Assembly: GCA_934394565.1 (NCBI GenBank)
Contig: CAKRQV010000013.1
Coordinates: 1 to 64,000, forward strand
Length of the DNA stretch: 64,000 nt
Direction of reading: 5' to 3'
Source: an uncultured Lachnospiraceae bacterium
GTDB taxonomy: Bacteria; Bacillota; Clostridia; Lachnospirales; Lachnospiraceae
Below the pieces are notes generated by a model. That model saw nothing but the letters and a program-made list of their open reading frames with translations. It did not search any database and was not told where the DNA came from. A program made the translations under genes and the position numbers. Below, piece by piece: positions 24,869 through 33,796 of this stretch; position 1 is the first letter of the stretch; the number at the start of each line of letters is the position of its first letter.

Positions 24869-26032
24869 TCATTCTTTTATAAGTGCTATCTCCCCTGTAC
24901 TTAGATTCGTACCATTTATAGCATCCCGCACAATATATGTCAGATAAAATCGAGTATAATCTGTTTCTTCTGTATCATATGTGAGCACAGTTTTCCTGTG
25001 TCCATCAGCATCATCTGTTCCTCCGCCCGAACGACCCACGAACTTTTTCTCCTGTCCTGCCTCATCCAGCCGGGTAAATTCCACCAATGTGTCTTTGTCA
25101 TCTATCACAAACTCAATCACCATATAAGTTCTGAACTCTGTCCTGTATACCTTAACCTCATATATATGCAAACCTGCTGCTTCCAGCTCCTCTGTCGCTT
25201 TCGGCTCATATATCGCCACATTTTCAGAGGAAAGATCGCTGACGGCAACAACTGTGTCCACCTCGCCCTGCATCGCTGCATCCGCTGCGGAATTCTCCTG
25301 CACATTGTCCATGTTCTCATCTAACTGTGCGTTTACATGTATGGTAACCTCTGCTTTTTTTGTTTCTGCTTTTTTACTGGCTTCCAGCAGACATACGAGC
25401 TCATCATCCGCCGTATTCTCTATGGTTACGCTCTCCGCTCTGTTATCCACTTCTGCGGTATCCACTTCGGTGATCTTCCAGTCCCCATCATCCGTAAACC
25501 AGGCATCTACAGCTATGATCTGCAGCTGATGTTCTCTGGCATATGCCTCCACTGTCAGTCGGCTGTCGGACTCCGGCAATATGGTATATATATAAGTATC
25601 CGGCGTTGTGCCTTCCGGTACGAACAGATATTTTTCTTTGTCCTTTGCAGATATCCGTACCAGAGCCAGCATCGAATACGCGTCACATACCGTTTCTTCT
25701 ACGGTAACATCCACAATCTCTGCGCCGCTTTGTACTGTTTTCAACACCTGTCCTTCTTTATCCACAAGCAGATCTGCTTCTGCTGGAATCTGATTTCCGG
25801 TTCTGTGCAAAAACCATTGTATATTTTTTGTCTGACCAGCCGCATATACACCTCCACCGGCCAACGCCAGCACACCTAACAGGATGGCTGCGGCTTTCAC
25901 CGGTGCCGGTATCTTTTTCACTTTCTTTTTCTCCGGCAGATTTTCCAGTGTCTTTGTGTATCGTTCCCGGACTTTCTCCGGTATTGCTGTATCTTTTTCC
26001 ATCTGTTCCAGCATATCATCCCATGTTTTCAT
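24869..26032 (-). CDS. DUF4179 membrane protein, probable anti-sigma factor
   Basis: 387 residues. A cytosolic N-terminal segment (about 50 residues, TWDDMLEQMEKDTAIPEKVRERY) is followed by one membrane helix (AAAILLGVLALAGGGVYA) and a large extracellular domain of the DUF4179 type. This layout is the usual partner of ECF sigma factors, where the inner part holds the sigma factor and the outer part senses the envelope. The ATG at 26032 is preceded by AAAGGAGACGG; the longer frame is rejected. It overlaps the sigma gene by 17 bp, which implies coupled translation. Confidence 0.86.
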   Translation of the reverse strand: MKTWDDMLEQMEKDTAIPEKVRERYTKTLENLPEKKKVKKIPAPVKAAAILLGVLALAGGGVYAAGQTKNIQWFLHRTGNQIPAEADLLVDKEGQVLKTVQSGAEIVDVTVEETVCDAYSMLALVRISAKDKEKYLFVPEGTTPDTYIYTILPESDSRLTVEAYAREHQLQIIAVDAWFTDDGDWKITEVDTAEVDNRAESVTIENTADDELVCLLEASKKAETKKAEVTIHVNAQLDENMDNVQENSAADAAMQGEVDTVVAVSDLSSENVAIYEPKATEELEAAGLHIYEVKVYRTEFRTYMVIEFVIDDKDTLVEFTRLDEAGQEKKFVGRSGGGTDDADGHRKTVLTYDTEETDYTRFYLTYIVRDAINGTNLSTGEIALIKE

Positions 26033-26561
26033 GTTCCGTCTCCTTTCCGGCAATTTTCCTTGCTTCTTTGCCATCATACAGCTTTCGCATCTTGTCTCTG
26101 GCTCTTTTCAGATGGCCACGGACTGTATTCTCATTCATTTCCAGAATCTGTGCGATTTCCCTGGTCTTAAAGCCCTCTGCATAATACAGCAGGACCAGTA
26201 AGCGCGACTCTTCATCAAGTTCCTGCAGCAGCTGCCGCCATTCCACATCGGCATACTGCCGATCCTCCGCGCCCTGTTCGGGAATGCTTTCTTCTGTGAC
26301 CAGATGACGCTTTTTTCGCAGCATCTCATTGCAGACATTGATCAGGATTCTTGTAATCCAGGTCTTAAAGTATGCCATCTGTCGCAGGGTATGAATCTTT
26401 TCCCAGCCAAGAAGTGCCGTTTCCTGCATGGCATCCGCCACATCTTCATCGTTTCCCAGAATCCCCCATGCCACCTTATACAGACCGGGGCCGACAGAAA
26501 GCATCAGCTGTGTATAGGCTTCTTTGTCCTGTTTTTTTGCTTTGTGTATCAGTATATTCAT
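26016..26561 (-). CDS. ECF-type RNA polymerase sigma factor
   Basis: 181 residues with sigma-70 regions 2 and 4. Region 2 includes YKVAWGILGNDEDVADAMQETALLGWEKI, contacting core polymerase and the -10 element. Region 4 is an HTH near the end (GFKTREIAQILEMNENTVRGHLKRARDKM). It should direct transcription of a small regulon, released by the DUF4179 partner. I start at the ATG at 26561, five bases after AGGAAG; a GTG two codons earlier is possible. No promoter motif repeated elsewhere in the window was found for it. Confidence 0.92.
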   Translation of the reverse strand: MNILIHKAKKQDKEAYTQLMLSVGPGLYKVAWGILGNDEDVADAMQETALLGWEKIHTLRQMAYFKTWITRILINVCNEMLRKKRHLVTEESIPEQGAEDRQYADVEWRQLLQELDEESRLLVLLYYAEGFKTREIAQILEMNENTVRGHLKRARDKMRKLYDGKEARKIAGKETEHENMG

Positions 26562-26729
26562 AGTCACTTCCTTTGTGGAGAATTTCCGGATTTCTCTTTA
26601 CAATTATTAGATGGATCATGCTGTACTTTTGTTTTGCATTTTTCTTATTTTATAAAAAACTGGTCTGCTGTGCCAGATTTCCTGTATATAAAAAGGCAGA
26701 ACATGTCAAAAGATCTTTACAACAGTAAA

Positions 26730-26763
26730 GAGCATTGCCTGGAAATTTTTCTCTGCAATGCTC
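26730..26763 (-). terminator. Terminator-like hairpin after nuclease copy 2
   Basis: A 9-bp perfect stem (26730-26738 with 26755-26763), clearly related to the hairpin at 23217-23252, followed on the minus strand by TTTACTG. Weaker than its counterpart. Confidence 0.5.
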
Positions 26764-26794
26764 CCTGCTTTAATACTTTATCTTTTTCAGCCAC

Positions 26795-27733
26795 CTATTC
26801 TTGATACTCTTTCAGTCTGGCTTCCAGCTCCGCAATCTTTGCAGAAGCTTTTGCTGCTTCTACCCTGGATTGTTCCTGTTCTTGCTGTCGGGCTTCCTGC
26901 TCTTTTCGTCGGGCTTCCTGCTCTTTCCGCCTGGCCTCCTCGGCTTTCTGCCTTGCCTTTTCGGCAAAATCTGCCCGTCGGCGTTCTCTTTCTGTGTTTT
27001 TTCTTTCTTCTTCGACTCCTTTTTCATACATCAAGGTATCTCTTTCAAACCCTTTCATATAGCTCAGGCTCACCTCCCCGTCTCGTTTTACCTGTTCTAC
27101 CATCTCCTGCAGTTCTTTTAATGTATCATTCACGGCATTATCCGGTGTGGTATGTTCCATATACTGCAGCAATTCCCGAAGCTCTTTTGAAATTTCACCT
27201 TTCGTCCCCTTTGTATTTAGCACAATCGTCTTTGCGCCGTCTTCATAGGGCATCCCCAATTCCTCTTCACACATATTTCGGATGGTGTACTTCACCCTGT
27301 CGTAGCCGAAGGGATCATAATTACAGATAAAGATCACATACACATTTTTCAGTTTTCCAAAATCTTCTCCGGATTTTAAGCTACGGCTGTCAATAATGGC
27401 ATGATAAAACCGTACTCTTTTCGGAAATACAGCGATCAGCTTTTCCTTATCATTCTGATCCGGCTCAAGATCATAGACAGATGGTACATTTTCGGCATCG
27501 ATTGCTGCGCTGTCCGCCTCCTCAACGTAGACATCCAGTCTGGCACCCCGCAGATCTGTATTCATACCTCCGTAAGATTTCTGCGCGATCACGCGCAGTT
27601 TCCGGAACTCTCTGCCAAACAGACATTTCAAAATCTTCCGCGTGAACTCTTCACCCAGTTTCGGATATGTCAGCATGGCATTGAAGAGAAAATCATCTAA
27701 CAGATTCAGTTCTTCGAGTTTTCTTCTGTACAT
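26795..27733 (-). CDS. PD-(D/E)XK nuclease-family transposase-like (Rpn) protein, copy 2
   Basis: 312 residues, the twin of the gene at 23285-24223. The nuclease core is residue-for-residue the same, including RLDVYVE, DLEPDQ and the KRVRFYHAIIDSRSLKSGEDF stretch. Differences are confined to the last 45 residues of the coiled coil (EARQQEQEQSRVEAAKASAK here, EARHKEQELSRMEAEKASAK in copy 1) and the final residues. The change in the repeat-rich tail beside a frozen core suggests gene conversion limited by, or starting within, the coiled-coil repeats. Likely DNA cleavage in recombination; role in the host unknown. Confidence 0.85.
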   Translation of the reverse strand: MYRRKLEELNLLDDFLFNAMLTYPKLGEEFTRKILKCLFGREFRKLRVIAQKSYGGMNTDLRGARLDVYVEEADSAAIDAENVPSVYDLEPDQNDKEKLIAVFPKRVRFYHAIIDSRSLKSGEDFGKLKNVYVIFICNYDPFGYDRVKYTIRNMCEEELGMPYEDGAKTIVLNTKGTKGEISKELRELLQYMEHTTPDNAVNDTLKELQEMVEQVKRDGEVSLSYMKGFERDTLMYEKGVEEERKNTERERRRADFAEKARQKAEEARRKEQEARRKEQEARQQEQEQSRVEAAKASAKIAELEARLKEYQE

Positions 27734-27882
27734 TCACATACTCCTTCCTGCGACGCTGAAAGAAGTATATGATACTGCTTTGATAAAATGATATACCGAT
27801 CATCACTGCTTCCACCGTATTATTTTTGTATTCATATGGGGAATCAGTTTGACCGAATGGTCTGGAATTTTCCCAGATATGT
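26917..27882. repeat. Direct repeat, unit 2 of the nuclease duplication
   Basis: Partner of 23407-24372, same orientation. The two units bracket 2.5 kb holding the sigma factor, the DUF4179 gene and the deletion scar. Confidence 0.85.
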
Positions 27883-27888
27883 AAGTTT

Positions 27889-27917
27889 AGTGTAGCAGGT
27901 CTTATGTATACTGTCAA
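27889..27917 (-). promoter_or_regulatory. Promoter of nuclease copy 2
   Basis: TTGACA (27912-27917), 17-bp spacer, TACACT (27889-27894) on the minus strand, homologous to 24379-24407. The rest of the 383-bp gap 27734-28116 holds the long leader of this gene and the terminator at 28050-28085; I see nothing else in it. Confidence 0.6.
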
Positions 27918-28049
27918 TATATTTGCGACATTTTTGTTTTTATTTATTTCGTCATATGAAGGTGAATTATACTTTTTATCCGCTATGATCCTACTCTTAT
28001 ATGCCTCTGAAATATAGGAATCCTGTTATACTATTGATGTGCAGAAAAT

Positions 28050-28085
28050 GGACACCCGCTGGCGCTGTGGCCGTGGCGGGTGTCC
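28050..28085 (-). terminator. Terminator of the MMPL exporter operon
   Basis: A perfect 10-bp GC-rich stem (28050-28059 with 28076-28085), followed on the minus strand by ATTTTC, 32 bp after the stop of the large secreted protein. Confidence 0.65.
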
Positions 28086-28116
28086 GTCCTTTGAAAGGTA
28101 TTCTTTTATCGTATGT

Positions 28117-30684
28117 TTATTCGATAGCGTCCGTGGCGATCACGAATTTCACGCTGCCGTCCATACCGGCATCTTTGCCACTGAAGGATGTGTAGGAGCA
28201 TTCGTCGGATCTTAAGGCATCGATTCTGTCGAGTACTTCTACGAGATCGTCCTCTACGGTGCTCTTCAGCTCGCTGGTGCCTTCTTTCTCGAATTTATCC
28301 ATACCTTCAGCCAGCTCTTTTGCTCCATCCCAGAGGGATACGGCTCCGTCACGGAGTTTGGCGCTGTTGCCGGAAAGTTTGGCTGAACCGGAGCTCATCT
28401 GAGAACCAAGGGTCTTTAATCCACTGGCCAGCTGTTTTGTACCACCCTGCAGTGTCTCTACACCGGATACCAGTGTGGAGCTGCTGCCTTTCAGTTTGGC
28501 TGCACCGCCTACCAGTGCGTCGTTGGCTGCATTCAGCTGGGCGAAGCCATCGTTTAAGGCTTTGATACCGGCGATGGCTGTCGGGAACTGGCTGCTGACG
28601 GAGCTGTCGAGTTTAGAAACATCTCCTGCCATATTGCCAATTGCCTTATCCAGTCCCTGCATACCACTGTTGAGGGTCTCTACCTGTTTGCTTAAAGAGC
28701 TTAAAGCACTGGCTTTTTCCAATACATCCTCTGACTTCTTGATACTGTCCAGCTTATCATTAACACCAGAGAGCTGCCCGGAAAGTGCGGTCATCGTATC
28801 ACTGAATTTCTTTACGGAAGAAGCAAGTGCTGTCACATCACCGTCGACACTCTGCAACGATTTGCTGAGATCCGCATTCACGTGTTCGATTTCCGTTACA
28901 TTTGTGTCTACGTTGGTGCTTACATCCGTCTTTGCGCTGACGTCTGCATCATTTGCCTTGTTAACAGCATCTTCCAGTGTTTTCGCTGCTTCTTCCAGCT
29001 GTTTTGCTGCTTCTTCCTGGTTGTTTTCTTTGGCCTTTTTAGCCTCATCTTTTAATTCTGAAACTTTACTGTTCAATCCTGTGATATCATTTTTTGCATC
29101 GGACAGGGTTTTCTTTGCGCTTGTCAGATCAGTGGATGCATCGGACAGGGTTTTCTTTGCGCTTGTCAGTGTATCTTTTGCCGTTGTCAGCTGTTTATTT
29201 TTCTCATCAATCTGGGCATTGACATCACTGACTGCTGTTGACAGGGCGGTTACGCTGCTTTGCAGGTTTTTTAGCTGTGACTGCATATCTGTTAATGTAG
29301 CTTCTACACTCTCCATCGGCTTCTTCAATGCAGTCTGCATCTCACCGGCTGTCTTGATCAGATCTTTTCCGTCTGTCACCATATCCTGCACCTTGCCAAG
29401 CATACCTTTGATCGCATCGCTGCCAAGTGCTGCTTCCATAGCCGCTGTACCCTTGGCCAGCTCACTGGAAGCCACTTTCAGATCTTCATCTGTGGCACCC
29501 TTACCGTCCATAGCCGCATTCAGCGTACTGATCGCATTCTGCACCGTCGTCAGTCCACTGCTTAAAGCGGACAGCTGTGCCGCACCGTCGGACAGCTTTT
29601 TCTCTCCTTTGACATAGGCTGTCACGCCGTCTGCCAGTGTATCTGTACCGTCTGTATAATCTTTAACACCCTTAACAACTTTATTCACACCATTGACATA
29701 CTCTGTCACGCTGCCTGAAAGCTGTCCTTTCTGTCCCAGATATTTCTGGATACCGGCATTCAGTTCATCTGCGCCCTTTGTATAGCTGTCCACACCATCT
29801 GACAGCGTCTTTGCACCATCCTCCAGTGAGTTGGAACCATCGACAAGCTCAAGTGCCGCATCCTCCAGATCGTCAAGCGCATCCTTCAGCTCATCCACAT
29901 CGGTGATATCGTCCGTATCCAGATCATCTAACAGATCGGACATCGCTACGGTATATGTAGAGGTCATCGTGAAATCTGTCACATCCGCCTCGATCTGCAG
30001 GGATTCTGGAATATCGATATCCTTATCACCGTCACCGATGCTGGCCAGATCCAGGCTGTCCTTCATGCCCGGCATACCAAAGCCGACAACGATACTCCGG
30101 TTGCCATCGGAAATAACTTTACCATTATCAATCGTTACATTGCTGAAATTGTCATTGTCCATGATCATACCGGTCATCATGACAAACGGTGTGTACACCT
30201 CTTCCTGTTTACCGTCTACAGTCACGGTCTTTTTCTCTTTATTGGTATACTCGACTTTGATCCGCAGATGACCGCTTTTTCCTTTCAGCTCCTCCGGCTT
30301 TGTCTCCGTACCGTTCAGATAATAGGTCAGCTTGACATCCACCGGCAGCTCCTGATCAGACGTGCCCTGATAGTAGATATCCTTGCCATCGGTATTCCAG
30401 GTCATGCTGTCACCACTGCCTGTGTAGGTTTCATCACCTTTGACATTTTTGATATCCTTCAGATTGCTTTTATCCTTTACTGAACCGGATACGTCACCGG
30501 AATTTTTCAGCCATGTGGAAACAGTCACGGATTCTTTGTTACCGTTGGCATCGGCATTGACATATACGGACTCTTCTTTACTCACCGTGCTGTCAGCCAG
30601 AACCGGCGCAACACCCATCATAACGGACATACCGACGGCCAGTGAAGCTGTCAGTCCACGGGAAAGTTTTTTATTTCTGTTCAT
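28117..30684 (-). CDS. Large secreted coiled-coil protein (YhgE/Pip-like), partner of the MMPL exporter
   Basis: 855 residues from the start with the signal peptide MNRNKKLSRGLTASLAVGMSVMM...VLADS. Residues to about 280 form a beta-rich domain. The rest is helical with many L-x-D-G-A-x-x-L-x-x-G repeats (LEDGAKTLSDG, LADGVTAYVKG, LKGSSSTLVSG), the pattern of YhgE/Pip and phage-infection-protein extracellular regions. Unlike YhgE/Pip it has no C-terminal membrane helices, so it is a free or exporter-bound extracellular component. It follows the MMPL gene by 54 bp; the pair likely forms one export or surface complex. The start is uncertain: a longer frame to 30723 exists but gives a poorer signal. 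Confidence 0.8.
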   Translation of the reverse strand: MNRNKKLSRGLTASLAVGMSVMMGVAPVLADSTVSKEESVYVNADANGNKESVTVSTWLKNSGDVSGSVKDKSNLKDIKNVKGDETYTGSGDSMTWNTDGKDIYYQGTSDQELPVDVKLTYYLNGTETKPEELKGKSGHLRIKVEYTNKEKKTVTVDGKQEEVYTPFVMMTGMIMDNDNFSNVTIDNGKVISDGNRSIVVGFGMPGMKDSLDLASIGDGDKDIDIPESLQIEADVTDFTMTSTYTVAMSDLLDDLDTDDITDVDELKDALDDLEDAALELVDGSNSLEDGAKTLSDGVDSYTKGADELNAGIQKYLGQKGQLSGSVTEYVNGVNKVVKGVKDYTDGTDTLADGVTAYVKGEKKLSDGAAQLSALSSGLTTVQNAISTLNAAMDGKGATDEDLKVASSELAKGTAAMEAALGSDAIKGMLGKVQDMVTDGKDLIKTAGEMQTALKKPMESVEATLTDMQSQLKNLQSSVTALSTAVSDVNAQIDEKNKQLTTAKDTLTSAKKTLSDASTDLTSAKKTLSDAKNDITGLNSKVSELKDEAKKAKENNQEEAAKQLEEAAKTLEDAVNKANDADVSAKTDVSTNVDTNVTEIEHVNADLSKSLQSVDGDVTALASSVKKFSDTMTALSGQLSGVNDKLDSIKKSEDVLEKASALSSLSKQVETLNSGMQGLDKAIGNMAGDVSKLDSSVSSQFPTAIAGIKALNDGFAQLNAANDALVGGAAKLKGSSSTLVSGVETLQGGTKQLASGLKTLGSQMSSGSAKLSGNSAKLRDGAVSLWDGAKELAEGMDKFEKEGTSELKSTVEDDLVEVLDRIDALRSDECSYTSFSGKDAGMDGSVKFVIATDAIE

Positions 30685-30777
30685 AACGTTTATACCCATC
30701 CTTTCTATACTCTGCTCAGTCACTTTCGATCTGCCCGCTGTGGTACATCGAAAGCCCTCTTTTAACTGCTTTTTGTC

Positions 30778-32859
30778 TCAGGCTTTCTTTTTCAGGAAGC
30801 CAATGGACGTCTTGCAGATCACCTTATCAAATATCATAAACATAGCCGGCAGGATCATGATAACAACGATCATACTGATGATGGCACCACGGGCCAGCAG
30901 TGTACAGATCGCACCGATCATCTCTACCTGCGAATACAGCGATACGCCGAACGTTGCGGCGAAGAAGCTCAAACCACTGCTGATGATGGACGGCATGCTC
31001 GTCTTGTGGGCAATGCTGATGGCTTCCATCTTGTCCTTGCCGTTCTGGCGCTCCTTCTGGTAACGGGTTGTCATCAGGATCGCATAGTCTACGGTAGCAC
31101 CCAGCTGGATGGCACCGATGACGATGCTGGCCACGAACGGAAGGCTGACGCCCTGATAGTATGGGATCGCCATATTGATCATGATCGCAAACTCGATAAC
31201 GGCCACCAGAATGACCGGCAGGGAAATCGACTTGAAGATGATCAGGATGATCACAAAGATCGCTGCGATCGACAGTACATTTACGTTGACCAGATCGACA
31301 TCTGTAACATCCTGCAGATCCTTCATCAACGGTGCTTCACCGATCACCATACCGGTGGAATCGTACTGTTTGACGACTTCCTGGATGCTGGCGATCTGGG
31401 CATTCACTTCATCTGTGGCTGAACCATATTCGGAGCAGACAAAGGCAAGCTCGTACTGGTCACTCTGGAAGATATCCTTCAGATCCGACGGGATCATGGA
31501 TTCCGGAATCGTCGGACCGACCAGGGAATTGAGGCTGATCGTCCACTTGACACCCTCGATCTCGTCGATCGCATCAAACATCTTCTGCTTGTTGAGCCCA
31601 TCCATATTTTTGTCCATCAGGATCATATGCATGTTGCTCAGCTGGAAATCCTTTTTCAGCTCATCATTGGCCACGTTACTGTCCAGTGTGGACGGCAGGG
31701 ACTCTGCGATGTTGTAATAGATCTGTGTATGGTTATTACCATAGATGGCTGGGAACAGCAGTACAAGGAAGATGATGATCCATACCTTATAATGCTTTGT
31801 GATGAATGCGGACGGTTTGTCCATATTACTCATCAGCGGTTTATGTTTTGTTTTCTCTATCGGTTTATCGAAGACGAGTACGAGTGATGGCAATACGGTG
31901 ACACAGCAGACAACGCCGATCAGTACACCTTTTGCCATTACGATACCGAGGTCACGTCCAAGGGCAAACGTCATAACGCACAACGCGATAAATCCGGCAA
32001 CGGTTGTTACGGAACTGCCCGCTACAGATTTAAAGGTATTGGAAATTGCATGTCCCATGGCTCTTTCTTTGTCATCCGGGAATCTTTTCTTATTCTCCTC
32101 GTAGCTGTTTAAGAGGAAAATCGAATAGTCCATCGTGACACCCAGCTGCAATACGGCTGTCAGGGCCTTTGTAATATAGGAAGTTTCTCCAAGGAAAATA
32201 TTGCTTCCCAGATTGTAAAGGATCGCAAGGCCGATACTTAACAGGAATAAGAACGGCACTACGAAAGAAGTACCTGTCAGTTCCAGTACCACCAGACTTA
32301 AGACAGCAGCGATCACAACGTAGACCGGCAGCTCCTGCAGGGCGATATTCTTAATATCGGTAACAACACCGGTCATACCGCTGATAAAGCACTGGCTGTT
32401 GGCGATCTTTCGCATCTCGGTGACGGCTTCCATCGCATCATCCGAGGACGTTGTATTGTCAAACAGTGCGATCATCATCGTGGCATCGCCTTTGAAAAAT
32501 CCTTCCCGGATATCCTTCGGCAGCATTTCCACGGGCAGGCTGATATCTGCCACATCGTCATACCACAGTACATCCTTCACATGTGGTACTTCGCTGAACT
32601 GTTCTTTCAGTTTCTGTACGTCTTTCATTTCCATATTCTCGACGACGACCATCGAGAACGCTCCCATGCCATACTCATCCACCAGAATATCCTGTCCTTT
32701 GACTGTCTCCAGGTGTTCCGGCAGGTAACTGAGCAGATCATAGTTAACTCTTGTCTTTGCCATACCGATCGCTGACGGAATCACCAGTAAAAATCCGATG
32801 ATCAGCATCAGGATACGATGTCTGGCAATCCATTTTCCTACTTTGACCACTCGTATCAT
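30778..32859 (-). CDS. MMPL/RND-family transporter
   Basis: 693 residues with the RND layout: one N-terminal helix, a large outside loop, a bundle of helices, then a repeat of the same. Signatures include LQLGVTMDYSIFLLNSYEENKKR in the first half and IQLGATVDYAILMTTRYQKER in the second, both with the Asp-Tyr pair thought to carry protons in MmpL proteins. Gram-positive homologues export lipids or hydrophobic compounds. The ATG at 32859 touches its GGAG; a GTG at 32850 is better spaced and may be the true start. Divergent from a TetR gene and preceded by a strong promoter, so probably TetR-controlled. Confidence 0.9.
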   Translation of the reverse strand: MIRVVKVGKWIARHRILMLIIGFLLVIPSAIGMAKTRVNYDLLSYLPEHLETVKGQDILVDEYGMGAFSMVVVENMEMKDVQKLKEQFSEVPHVKDVLWYDDVADISLPVEMLPKDIREGFFKGDATMMIALFDNTTSSDDAMEAVTEMRKIANSQCFISGMTGVVTDIKNIALQELPVYVVIAAVLSLVVLELTGTSFVVPFLFLLSIGLAILYNLGSNIFLGETSYITKALTAVLQLGVTMDYSIFLLNSYEENKKRFPDDKERAMGHAISNTFKSVAGSSVTTVAGFIALCVMTFALGRDLGIVMAKGVLIGVVCCVTVLPSLVLVFDKPIEKTKHKPLMSNMDKPSAFITKHYKVWIIIFLVLLFPAIYGNNHTQIYYNIAESLPSTLDSNVANDELKKDFQLSNMHMILMDKNMDGLNKQKMFDAIDEIEGVKWTISLNSLVGPTIPESMIPSDLKDIFQSDQYELAFVCSEYGSATDEVNAQIASIQEVVKQYDSTGMVIGEAPLMKDLQDVTDVDLVNVNVLSIAAIFVIILIIFKSISLPVILVAVIEFAIMINMAIPYYQGVSLPFVASIVIGAIQLGATVDYAILMTTRYQKERQNGKDKMEAISIAHKTSMPSIISSGLSFFAATFGVSLYSQVEMIGAICTLLARGAIISMIVVIMILPAMFMIFDKVICKTSIGFLKKKA

Positions 32860-32884
32860 CTCCTTATCTTCGTTTTACGGGTAC

Positions 32885-32912
32885 AGTATAGCACCAACTG
32901 ACCGATAGTCAA
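32885..32912 (-). promoter_or_regulatory. Promoter and candidate TetR operator of the MMPL operon
   Basis: TTGACT (32907-32912), 16-bp spacer and TATACT (32885-32890) on the minus strand. The sequence TGAC-N5-GTCA (32899-32911) overlaps the -35 box. A related palindrome CTGAC-AA-GTCAG lies at 33014-33025 in the leader of the divergent TetR gene. Shared half-sites suggest one repressor controls both directions. Confidence 0.58.
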
Positions 32913-33072
32913 TAATTTTTATTCAAAAAATGAGAAATAGTCATTTTTTTGTTGACTTTTTCAAAAAAGGTGGCATACTGTACATGGAGATAGGCAAATT
33001 ATATACAAAATGACTGACAAGTCAGCCAGCAGATTTCAGACAGCAAAACCAGCGATGAAAGGAAGCGATTGC

Positions 33073-33678
33073 ATGGGCAAGGTGGATGATAATAAAAAAC
33101 AGAAAAAAGACACTCTTTTGCAGAGTGCTTTCAATCTTTTTACAGGAAAGGGTTTTGCAAAGACGACCGTCTCAGATATTGTGAAAGAGGCCGGACTGGC
33201 CAAGGGAACTTTTTATCTGTATTTTAAGGATAAATATGATCTCCGGGACAAGCTGATCGCCTTTAAGGCCGGGCAGCTGTTTGATGAAGCCCACAAGGAG
33301 CTCGACAAAGCTGATATCCATGATTTCGACAGCGAGATCCTGTTTGTCACCGACTATATCGTCGGCTGTTTTCAGAAACAGCAGCCACTGCTTCGTTTTC
33401 TCGCCAAAAATCTCTCGTGGGGTGTCTTTCAGGAGACATTAAACACAACGGGATCCCTTGTCACAGAGAAATTTTATGACCATTATATCGAATCGCTGGA
33501 TCGCTATCATGTCAGCTGTCCCTCTCCGGATCTGATGCTGTTTACGATGATTGAGCTGATCGGTTCCACCAGCTACAACTGTATCCTGCACAATCAGCCG
33601 GTGTCCATGGACGAGTATCGGCCGTATCTGCATGCATCGCTTGTAAAGATCCGGGAAGTATTTACCAAACCGCAATAA
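33073..33678 (+). CDS. TetR/AcrR-family transcriptional regulator
   Basis: 201 residues. The N-terminal HTH is plain (LLQSAFNLFTGKGFAKTTVSDIVKEAGLAKGTFYLYFKDKYDL). The C-terminal domain is helical and binds an unknown ligand; LRFLAKNLSWGVF resembles the TetR_C-type domain often seen with MMPL or YhgE genes. It is divergent from the MMPL operon and should repress it until a toxic or lipid-like inducer appears. The ATG at 33073 has AAAGGAAG upstream; the longer frame from 33010 overlaps the candidate operator and is rejected. Confidence 0.9.
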   Translation: MGKVDDNKKQKKDTLLQSAFNLFTGKGFAKTTVSDIVKEAGLAKGTFYLYFKDKYDLRDKLIAFKAGQLFDEAHKELDKADIHDFDSEILFVTDYIVGCFQKQQPLLRFLAKNLSWGVFQETLNTTGSLVTEKFYDHYIESLDRYHVSCPSPDLMLFTMIELIGSTSYNCILHNQPVSMDEYRPYLHASLVKIREVFTKPQ

Positions 33679-33729
33679 TCTAAACTTACATATCCATGAT
33701 AATACGAAAAAGAAAACTGAATGGAAGCT

Positions 33730-33781
33730 AAAAAAATCCTGTGAATAACAGCACTCTGACTGTTATTTCACAGGATTTTTT
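33730..33781. terminator. Bidirectional terminator between the TetR gene and adenine deaminase
   Basis: A long stem of about 21 bp with a single bulge, bounded by an A run on the left and a T run on the right. It serves the plus-strand TetR gene and the minus-strand adenine deaminase gene, which converge here. Confidence 0.8.
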
Positions 33782-33796
33782 ACTGTATGGTCTGTT

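Noticed and set aside
23285..27917. Composite transposon formed by the two nuclease copies
   Set aside because: The copies are in direct orientation, and I found no terminal inverted repeats or target duplications, so mobility is not supported by sequence alone.
28475..29617. 380-residue plus-strand ORF
   Set aside because: Antisense to the coiled-coil protein; its Ser/Ala/Leu-rich, low-complexity composition mirrors the repeats on the other strand.
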